From the NCBI GenBank assembly GCA_003731675.1, contig RCNQ01000045.1:1-21390 (forward strand): a DNA stretch of 21,390 nt, in the 5' to 3' direction. Under the pieces are notes generated by a model, which saw only the letters and a program-made list of their open reading frames with translations, made no database searches and was not told the DNA's origin. Origin of the DNA: Bacteroidetes/Chlorobi group bacterium ChocPot_Mid. Lineage in GTDB: Bacteria > Bacteroidota > Ignavibacteria > Kapaibacteriales > UBA2268. The position numbers were made by a program, and so were the translations under genes. Numbering within the stretch: position 1 is the first letter of the stretch; every line of letters starts with the position of its first letter. Shown one piece after another: positions 15,749 to 21,390 of the stretch.

Positions 15749-16180
15749 ATGACGTATAAGAGAATTTTTACAATATTTTTTTAAATTATACTTTTATCGT
15801 TATTATATTGGTCATGTAATGGAGAATGTAGCGATACAAAAGTTATATTTAAAATAGTTGGTTATCAGACTGACTGGTGCCCAGAGCCTACGGCAAATTG
15901 TATAACTGGCGACTTTAATACAGAATATCATAATGGAGATGGAATGGGTTCTGGTTGGTATAATCATAAATATTACAATATTCCTTTTTCAATTGAGGAA
16001 ACAGGAGCAGGCTGGACATCAGGAGGCTCTTTTGAAATCACTCAAGAAGGTGATTGTATTGATTTAGATGGTACACATAGTTATCATTATAATTGCACAT
16101 CAGGTAAAATAACGATACCAGCTGTGCCTTGTAATAAAACAAGAGTAGTTGAAGTTTATATGTTTTGTACATGCAATTAA
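15749..16180 (+). pseudogene. Cysteine-rich lipoprotein with a stop in its signal peptide
   Basis: ATG 15749, with GGGAG 4 nt upstream, reads MTYKRIFTIFF and then TAA (15782-15784). The same frame continues as IILLSLLYWSC-NGECSDT and stays open to TAA 16180. Read through the stop, this is a complete lipoprotein: basic start, hydrophobic stretch, lipobox ending in Cys, and a mature part of about 120 residues with many Cys (CNGEC, WCPEPTANC, GDCIDL, YNC, PCNK, CTCN) and Gly/Trp-rich strands. A 78-residue ORF from ATG 15944 is only its tail. One substitution (for example TTA to TAA) would explain the break; a base-call error beside the T-run is the other option. No family recognised. A second lipoprotein gene follows 28 nt later. 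Confidence 0.65.
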
Positions 16181-16208
16181 TATTTTTAAACAATAGAAGG
16201 ATAAAATC

Positions 16209-16985
16209 ATGGAAAAACTATTAAAGTCAATGATGCTTTTTTGCATCTTTATTTCATTAATTCTTTCCGGTTGCAATGACGTTAGTGATATTTCCAAAAA
16301 TTCAAATAAAAATGTCACTGATCCTCACAATTTTGTACCGCAAGATTTAGAGATAGCTGCAACATTATTAATTTACAAATCAAAAGCATTTAATTTGCAT
16401 CTTAACTCTGTAATAACTACAACTGGATGTGATGCGGCTTTTTATAATGCTGGAAATTTTTCTGTTGATGCCGGAATAATCACTTTAAACGGAGATACTA
16501 TTCGCCGTTATTCTGCACCTACGGGGCAACAAAATCCGGATTCAATGTATGCTTACGGATGTCAACCATACGAAGACTTATTATTCAATGGTGGTAATTA
16601 TACATGGAATATTTTTGGTTCATTAAACTATCCAAGTTTTTCACAAACAATTAGTGCACCTGATCATGAAGTAAATATTTTAAGCCCACTCAATGGAGCA
16701 AGTATTAGCAAATCTACTAATCTAACCATTACTTGGACAACATCAATTAATCCTGTTGATACTGTTAAAATTTTAATTACTTCAGATGGTAAAATAATTA
16801 ATAAATATGTTCCAGATACTGGTTCATATACAATATCATCAAATGAATTAAGCATTTTTAACAACAATGAGAATATTTCAATTTCAATAGCTGCGGGAAA
16901 TTACAAATTCATTCCATTGCTTGGGAAATATGCGATGTTTGCGATATTATCTACTCATCAAATATATTGTAATATAGTTATATAG
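16209..16985 (+). CDS. Hypothetical lipoprotein
   Basis: The 258-residue product has a lipoprotein signal (MEKLLKSMMLFCIFISLILSGC, lipid-attached Cys at 22) and an Asn/Asp-rich linker. One beta-rich domain is at about 45-150 (two or more cysteines, YNAGNFSVDAGIITLNGD). A second, Ig/fibronectin-like segment is at about 155-258 (NILSPLNGASISKSTNLTIT, WTTSINPVDTVKILI), a pattern often seen in extracellular carbohydrate- or protein-binding repeats. AAGGA lies 7 nt before the ATG. It is 28 nt after the broken Cys-rich lipoprotein and probably in its operon, then ends at a terminator shared with the convergent msr gene. The pair sits between the two copies of the msrA end, so it may be a transferred cassette. 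Function unknown. Confidence 0.75.
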   Translation: MEKLLKSMMLFCIFISLILSGCNDVSDISKNSNKNVTDPHNFVPQDLEIAATLLIYKSKAFNLHLNSVITTTGCDAAFYNAGNFSVDAGIITLNGDTIRRYSAPTGQQNPDSMYAYGCQPYEDLLFNGGNYTWNIFGSLNYPSFSQTISAPDHEVNILSPLNGASISKSTNLTITWTTSINPVDTVKILITSDGKIINKYVPDTGSYTISSNELSIFNNNENISISIAAGNYKFIPLLGKYAMFAILSTHQIYCNIVI

Positions 16986-17004
16986 CCCATTGTTTTCGTT
17001 TTTT

Positions 17005-17044
17005 AAAAAAATTCCTTTGAAAAATATTTTAACGGAATTTTTTT
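17005..17044. terminator. Bidirectional terminator between the lipoprotein and msr genes
   Basis: AAAAAAATTCC (17005-17015) and GGAATTTTTTT (17034-17044) are perfect complements with an 18-nt loop. The stem ends in T-runs on both strands. The right arm overlaps the msr stop codon. Confidence 0.65.
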
Positions 17045-18002
17045 AAAACCGCTTTGTATAAAAATGACAATAGGGTTTTTTGCCTGTCTTGCTATAATAA
17101 TCCTGATGATAATCTTCAGCTATCCAAAATTCTTTTGCCTGCCTAACCTGAGTCACAACCTTGTAACCCTTTTCCTTTAAAATCTGAATTAACTTTTCTG
17201 TAGTTTGCTTTTGTTCCTCATCTGTATAAAACACTGCCGATTGATATTGTTCACCAATGTCTGGTCCCTGTCCATTCGCTTGTGTAGGGTCATGAATTTC
17301 AAAAAATAACTTTGCAAGAGTTTCATAATCAACTTCAGCTGGATTATAAACGACTTCCATCGTCTCCAAATGCCCTGTCCTACCTGTGCAAACCTGCTCA
17401 TAAGTCGGTTTTTCAATATGTCCTCCCATATACCCCACATTCAGCGAAACTACACCCTTCACCTTTTTAAACTGATATTCGACTCCCCAAAAACATCCCC
17501 CTGCAAAATATGCCTTTTTATTCATCTGCTTTTCCTCTTTAATAAAATTTAACGAAATCGAATTTACACAATGTCTTGTATTCTTATCAGTAAAACCTTC
17601 TCCATAAAACACATGACCCAAATGTGCTCCACAGTTATTACAGAGAATCTCTGTCCTGTGTCCGTCAGCATCCAACTGCCTTCTCACAGCACCGGGTATT
17701 TCATCGTCAAAGCTGGGCCATCCGCAACCTGAATCAAACTTATCATCTGATTTATATAACGGACTATTACATCTTTTGCAAACATATACGCCCTTTTCCT
17801 GATAATTATAAAATTTTCCTGTGAATGGTGCTTCGGTCCCTTTATAAATAATTACCCTTTCCTCCTCAGGTGTTAATGTATTGAATAATGACTTATCTTG
17901 ATTCAATTTCTTCTCCTGTGAATTTGTCCCTAAAATAGCTAACAATACCATTATTAAAACTGGTAGCAATGCAACACTATATTTAATAATTTTCTTATTC
18001 AT
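17043..18002 (-). CDS. msrBA: Fused MsrB-MsrA methionine sulfoxide reductase, exported
   Basis: The 319-residue protein repairs oxidised methionine; the MsrB half acts on the R- and the MsrA half on the S-sulfoxide. An N-terminal signal/anchor (MNKKIIKYSVALLPVLIMVL) places it in the envelope. MsrB (about 40-155) has zinc cysteines C75/C78 and C121/C124 and catalytic C145 (TRHCVNSISL). MsrA (about 162-319) begins with GGCFWG, catalytic C170, and has GYMGGH, YEQVCTGRTGHLE, and a C-terminal cysteine in KKPYCHFY. All expected residues are present. The order B-A is known in Bacteroidota; the more familiar PilB order is A-B. Its 3' end is duplicated at 15371. ATG 18002 has no strong SD. Confidence 0.95.
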   Translation of the reverse strand: MNKKIIKYSVALLPVLIMVLLAILGTNSQEKKLNQDKSLFNTLTPEEERVIIYKGTEAPFTGKFYNYQEKGVYVCKRCNSPLYKSDDKFDSGCGWPSFDDEIPGAVRRQLDADGHRTEILCNNCGAHLGHVFYGEGFTDKNTRHCVNSISLNFIKEEKQMNKKAYFAGGCFWGVEYQFKKVKGVVSLNVGYMGGHIEKPTYEQVCTGRTGHLETMEVVYNPAEVDYETLAKLFFEIHDPTQANGQGPDIGEQYQSAVFYTDEEQKQTTEKLIQILKEKGYKVVTQVRQAKEFWIAEDYHQDYYSKTGKKPYCHFYTKRF

Positions 18003-18083
18003 AATCTTAACAATAAGAATATGAATGCAGAAGAATATTGTAAATTAATTTTTTGATGACTGATTTTAAATTTCAACAGAAGA

Positions 18084-18716
18084 TTATTCTAATTTAAAAT
18101 GAATTGCAAACTCACCGACAAAAATGTATTTATACTTCAGTTGAGAACCTGCATTCGGTACATCAATTGTAAATCTACCTCTCAGAATTAATTTTTTATT
18201 CTCATAAACAGGAGCCCTGAATGTCAAAATAAATAAATAATTCCCAAAAATATATTCAATTTTTCGTGATGGTAACATTTGTAATGCTAACCTTGAATGA
18301 TAATAATTGTTATTACTCTCAGAAAAGAATTTATTTTCTACAAGGAATGAATCCAGATTCAAATTAATCCCCAGAACATGCTCTTTTCTGTACTCAGCTA
18401 TACTGTCTGGTGCCCTTTGAGCATTTATAAAGAAATTAATCAATTTTAAACCGCCTAAAGTATCAATAATTGCATTTGCATCAAGAAGCAAAGGTGTCCA
18501 TCTTACGTTTAATGTATCATTTGAATTATTTAATTTGATTTTCTCTACAAACTCGCAAATTACAGTATCAGCTCTGAATTTTGTTCTGATATCCGGTTTC
18601 GGATTAGAATCCAATGGAATAATAATGACATTCTTCTCGATACCCAAAGGGCTTTCATAGCAAGAAGTTAAAATAAATGCCACTGCCAAAGCTGAAATCA
18701 AAATAATTTTTTTCAT
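18084..18716 (-). CDS. Lipoprotein of the sigma-factor operon
   Basis: I start at ATG 18716, which gives a normal lipoprotein signal (MKKIILISALAVAFILTSC, Cys19); the ORF extends to 18740 but that part overlaps the upstream gene. The product is 210 residues. The mature part is beta-rich with patterns such as RTKFRADTVICEFVEKIKL, then RWTPLLLDANAIID, and ends in strands (LKYKYIFVGEFAIHFKLE). It lies one base after the stop of the barrel-domain protein (TAA-G-ATG), so its translation is coupled to it. No family recognised. Position suggests it works with the sigma/anti-sigma-like pair, perhaps as an envelope partner of the barrel domain. Confidence 0.75.
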   Translation of the reverse strand: MKKIILISALAVAFILTSCYESPLGIEKNVIIIPLDSNPKPDIRTKFRADTVICEFVEKIKLNNSNDTLNVRWTPLLLDANAIIDTLGGLKLINFFINAQRAPDSIAEYRKEHVLGINLNLDSFLVENKFFSESNNNYYHSRLALQMLPSRKIEYIFGNYLFILTFRAPVYENKKLILRGRFTIDVPNAGSQLKYKYIFVGEFAIHFKLE

Positions 18717-18717
18717 C

Positions 18718-19992
18718 TTAAAACTCAAATGATAATCCATAAATCAAATCGTATCTGTTAGACCGCCATGATACTCCACCATAGTTATAAGTTAAGCTCG
18801 ATGCATTCGCACCCAACACAAATGACAAATAATCCATTAATGAGTATCTTAAACCTAATCCACCCCTTAGAATTAAACCAACGTTTGTTCCACCAGTATA
18901 AACCTGAGCAAATGGATATACACCCCAAAGATTGAAATCCTTATTTGCATACCTTAGCACCAAACCTGCACTCTGGAAATTAGGTTGTTGTTCGTAACGA
19001 TTCAACAGACCTTTATCATCTTTACCTTCAAATCTCTGGAAAAACGTTTCTCGTCTGTAATCAACTCCTACCTGAAAATCATCAAACAACGAATAAAACA
19101 ATGTAACTGAAGTATTGTTGAATTTATTGTATTCTTTAGGTGTGATCGTGGGAGCTATATCAAACCAGTTTTGCATATTCAATATCTCAAGCGAAAGTCT
19201 CAAATCTGTCCTAATATCTATCGGATAACTTTCATCAAATTCGTTATTATTGGCAATTTTATTCATTGGCAATAAGCCATTCATCATACTCAAATTATAA
19301 TCTGGAAATCCGAAATTCACCTTATCAAATAATTTGTAAAGCGTATTTTCCGATTGTGAATTATTGACTGCAGTTTGAGTTTCGGATTGAGTTTCATCTC
19401 TTTTATCTGTTTCCAGATTATCATTCTTTTTTGTCTCTGTCAGCTGATTATTTTCGGTTGGCTGTTTAATATAAATATATTTTATTTTTACTTTCTCAGG
19501 TGTATCTTTTGAATTACCGACATTGTCCTGCACCATGTTTTTAACGATGGGGATTGTATTTCTGTTTGTCTCTTTTTGAAGGGCAAGTGTTAAATTGTGA
19601 TTTTCATTTTTTAATCCCGATAATTCAGAGTTAAACAACCAGTATGCTATTATACCGGTCGTTAAAACTGCTACTGCTCCGGTTATCATTGCCGCACCAA
19701 ACTTCGAAAAGAATCCTGAACTTTTTACAATAGCATTCGCCGCTGAGCCAGCTCCAGAATTGGTAGCAACTGGCGGTGGAACAAACCCCAATGAAGAAAA
19801 TATATTCAAAGTTGATTGAGCCGCTGGCGTGAAAGCTTTAGCATCAGTCCTGATAGCTGACTTCATTGCAAGTTGTTGTCTGAACTCTGCTCTCAGTTCC
19901 TCATTTGAAGCCAAAGCATTAAACAATTCCGGTTCTCTTACAGGTTCTATTGTCCCGTCTGTAAGCTCGTGTATTAATTCTGAATATTCCAT
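18718..19992 (-). CDS. Single-TM anti-sigma-like protein with beta-barrel-like C-terminus
   Basis: The 424-residue product has a cytoplasmic-looking N-terminus of about 95 residues (ELIHELTDGTIEPVREPELF..ALASNEELRAEFRQQL), the kind seen in Bacteroidota anti-sigma-like genes, without a zinc motif. A Pro/Gly/Ala linker and one membrane helix (about 99-120, AAMITGAVAVLTTGIIAYWL) follow. Next come a short coiled coil (122-142), a polar Asn/Thr/Glu-rich spacer (about 150-220), and a C-terminal part of about 190 residues with alternating strands ending in LIYGLSFEF, like an outer-membrane beta barrel. GGTGA lies 4 nt before the ATG. It is 26 nt after the ECF sigma gene and 1 nt before a lipoprotein gene. 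Anti-sigma function is inferred from order and architecture only. Confidence 0.7.
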   Translation of the reverse strand: MEYSELIHELTDGTIEPVREPELFNALASNEELRAEFRQQLAMKSAIRTDAKAFTPAAQSTLNIFSSLGFVPPPVATNSGAGSAANAIVKSSGFFSKFGAAMITGAVAVLTTGIIAYWLFNSELSGLKNENHNLTLALQKETNRNTIPIVKNMVQDNVGNSKDTPEKVKIKYIYIKQPTENNQLTETKKNDNLETDKRDETQSETQTAVNNSQSENTLYKLFDKVNFGFPDYNLSMMNGLLPMNKIANNNEFDESYPIDIRTDLRLSLEILNMQNWFDIAPTITPKEYNKFNNTSVTLFYSLFDDFQVGVDYRRETFFQRFEGKDDKGLLNRYEQQPNFQSAGLVLRYANKDFNLWGVYPFAQVYTGGTNVGLILRGGLGLRYSLMDYLSFVLGANASSLTYNYGGVSWRSNRYDLIYGLSFEF

Positions 19993-20018
19993 TTTATCAC
20001 CATTTTAATAATAATTTT

Positions 20019-20576
20019 CTAAATAAATTCCTGCAGATAAGGTTGCAAAATTTCCTTAATCTTCTGTTTTGCCCTGAAAACCCTTGATTTGGCATTCGTT
20101 AAGGTTGTACCTGTAATTTCCGCTATTTCATTGTAAGGCAAACCATCGTATTCCCTAAGGACAAAAGCTTCACGGTATTCAAAATCAAGTAAATCCATAG
20201 CATAAGTAATCAATTCGAGCAATTCCCTGTTCTCATAATTCTGATTCTTCTCGGTTCTTACATCTATGCCGTCAAGTGAAACCAAAGTCCTTTTGTCTCT
20301 TTTGTAATTCAAGAGTAAATTTCTTGCTATGGTTATCAAAAAACCCGGTACATTAGAAGATTGATGATTAGATTTAACATGTTGAAAAAACTTAATAAAA
20401 GTTTCCTGAAAAAAATCCTCTGCCAGTCCCTGGTCATTCAATACCCTCATGCAATAAGCATGTACCATTGATGAATAACGGTTATACAACTCCTGAAAAG
20501 CTCTTTCAGCAATACTCTTATCTTCGTTGAGTAAAGCTACAAGCTCTTCATCACTATATCCTGTCAAATTATTCAT
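20019..20576 (-). CDS. ECF-type RNA polymerase sigma factor
   Basis: The 185-residue protein directs RNA polymerase to a set of envelope or stress promoters. Region 2 spans about 20-90 (FQELYNRYSSMVHAYCMRVL, DFFQETFIKFF, VPGFLITIARNLLLNYKRDK). Region 4 spans about 120-180 (LLDFEYREAFVLREYDGLPY, NEIAEITGTTLTNAKSRVFR, an HTH). ATG 20576 is chosen over TTG 20579; there is no strong SD. It heads the operon with the anti-sigma-like barrel protein and the lipoprotein, the usual ECF layout, and may regulate its own operon. No target promoter can be identified here. Confidence 0.93.
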   Translation of the reverse strand: MNNLTGYSDEELVALLNEDKSIAERAFQELYNRYSSMVHAYCMRVLNDQGLAEDFFQETFIKFFQHVKSNHQSSNVPGFLITIARNLLLNYKRDKRTLVSLDGIDVRTEKNQNYENRELLELITYAMDLLDFEYREAFVLREYDGLPYNEIAEITGTTLTNAKSRVFRAKQKIKEILQPYLQEFI

Positions 20577-20685
20577 CAATAACTCAAAATTTCATAAGCT
20601 TTTCCTTAAGCTTTTTACTTTTTTACTCAATATATTTATAATAATAACACAAAAACACAAAAAAGGATGCAAAAATGACACAAAT

Positions 20686-21303
20686 TTATTTTTTGAGAAA
20701 ATAATCGAAATTTTCCTGAAATTCTTTTTCGTCCATTTGCGGAAATTTATACATACCAGCTAATTGCCTTTGTCTGAAAGCTTCATATAAGCTTACTGCA
20801 CAAGCGACCGATATATTCAGACTCTTAATCATTCCAACCTGTGGGATAATGAAATTACCGTCCGAAAGTTCAGCCGCTTCATCAGATATACCAGAATGTT
20901 CATTCCCGAATACCAAAGCAATTTCTCTTGTTAAATCTAACTCATACAATGACTTAGATTCAATTCCCAAATGTGTTGTATAAATCAGTTTGCCACTTTC
21001 CCTGAGATGCTTATAACATTCAATAACAGAACGGAATTTCCTGACTTTTACCCATTTTTTTGCACTTGCTGAGCTTTTCTCTCCAAGTTTTGGAAAAGGT
21101 TGTGAACAGTCATAAATCAGGCAAACTTCTAAAACACCAACTGCATCACATGAACGAAGCATTGCAGACAAATTGTGAGGGTCAGTAATATTTTCAGCAA
21201 CAACAGTCAAAGATGGTTGCCTTTTTTCAATCACAACCCGAATTTTTTCTTTTCGTTCTTCAGTTTTCCCGGTCTTGTTCATATCAGGATTTCTTCTCGG
21301 CAT
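20686..21303 (-). CDS. trmH: TrmH/SpoU-family 2'-O-ribose RNA methyltransferase
   Basis: From ATG 21303 the product has 205 residues (a GTG at 21312 and ATG 21282 are alternatives; no SD decides). It is a SPOUT enzyme with the knotted SAM site. Motif 1 is NITDPHNLSAMLRSCDAVG with the conserved N and R, motif 2 is ALVFGNEHSGIS, and motif 3 is IPQVGMIKSLNISVACAVSL. The short length and KSLNVS-type motif 3 with LYEAFRQR fit TrmH, which methylates G18 in tRNA, better than RlmB, which has an extra N-terminal substrate domain. It acts in the cytoplasm. A 106-bp gap separates it from the sigma gene, so it need not be in the same operon. Confidence 0.88.
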   Translation of the reverse strand: MPRRNPDMNKTGKTEERKEKIRVVIEKRQPSLTVVAENITDPHNLSAMLRSCDAVGVLEVCLIYDCSQPFPKLGEKSSASAKKWVKVRKFRSVIECYKHLRESGKLIYTTHLGIESKSLYELDLTREIALVFGNEHSGISDEAAELSDGNFIIPQVGMIKSLNISVACAVSLYEAFRQRQLAGMYKFPQMDEKEFQENFDYFLKK

Positions 21304-21390
21304 ATCTTTCACTTCTTATCTTCAGCTAATAGTATATTAAAAAATATAATCAGCATAAAATAAAATATAAATCCCTTTAAAACCTTATTT

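Noticed and set aside
15944..16180. 78-residue ORF as an independent gene
   Set aside because: It is in frame with, and the tail of, the lipoprotein reading frame starting at 15749; no SD precedes ATG 15944.

Overview
The window is about 21.4 kb of AT-rich bacterial DNA. It carries C-terminal secretion/sorting domains of the type IX secretion system (T9SS), Bacteroidota-style lipoprotein signal peptides, a Bacteroidota-type tyrosine integrase and many small intergenic hairpins and dispersed repeats. This points to the Bacteroidota/Chlorobiota (FCB) group. A Kapabacteria- or Ignavibacteria-like lineage is my guess, not something the sequence proves.

Layout. (1) 1-1615, + strand: the end of a COG0701/ArsP-type permease, a mini-thioredoxin, an ArsF-like CxxC protein and a CcdA/DsbD-like ArsG-type permease, packed as an operon that resembles organoarsenical resistance loci. 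(2) 1616-2401: noncoding DNA rich in small repeats. (3) 2402-7146, - strand: three secreted T9SS-type proteins. The middle one has WD40-like repeats; the downstream one (2402-4887) is broken by a frameshift and an in-frame stop. (4) 7177-10519: a small accessory island with a complete tyrosine integrase, a helix-turn-helix ORF, a coiled-coil protein and a small protein. Remnants of other genes lie on the + strand between the integrase and the rest. (5) 10717-14818, - strand: alaS and a GT39-like membrane glycosyltransferase whose cytoplasmic loop has been expanded in frame by a palindromic repeat. (6) 15005-15244: an RRM RNA-binding protein with a clear terminator. (7) 15371-17044: two + strand lipoprotein genes, one with a stop in its signal peptide, sitting between two nearly identical 136-bp copies of the 3' end of the methionine sulfoxide reductase gene. 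A run of ten G lies upstream of them. (8) 17043-21303, - strand: a fused secreted MsrB-MsrA, a lipoprotein, a membrane-anchored protein with a beta-barrel-like C-terminus, an ECF sigma factor and a TrmH/SpoU methyltransferase.

How the genes fit together. Sigma factor, single-TM barrel protein and lipoprotein (20576 down to 18084) form one tightly spaced unit that looks like an envelope-sensing sigma/anti-sigma locus with an unusual fused sensor. The arsenical block looks like reduction plus efflux of organic arsenicals. The most unusual structures are the duplicated msrA end flanking a lipoprotein cassette, the sigma-linked barrel protein, the repeat-expanded glycosyltransferase, and the HTH/coiled-coil junction in the integrase island. 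I see no tRNA, rRNA or CRISPR array.
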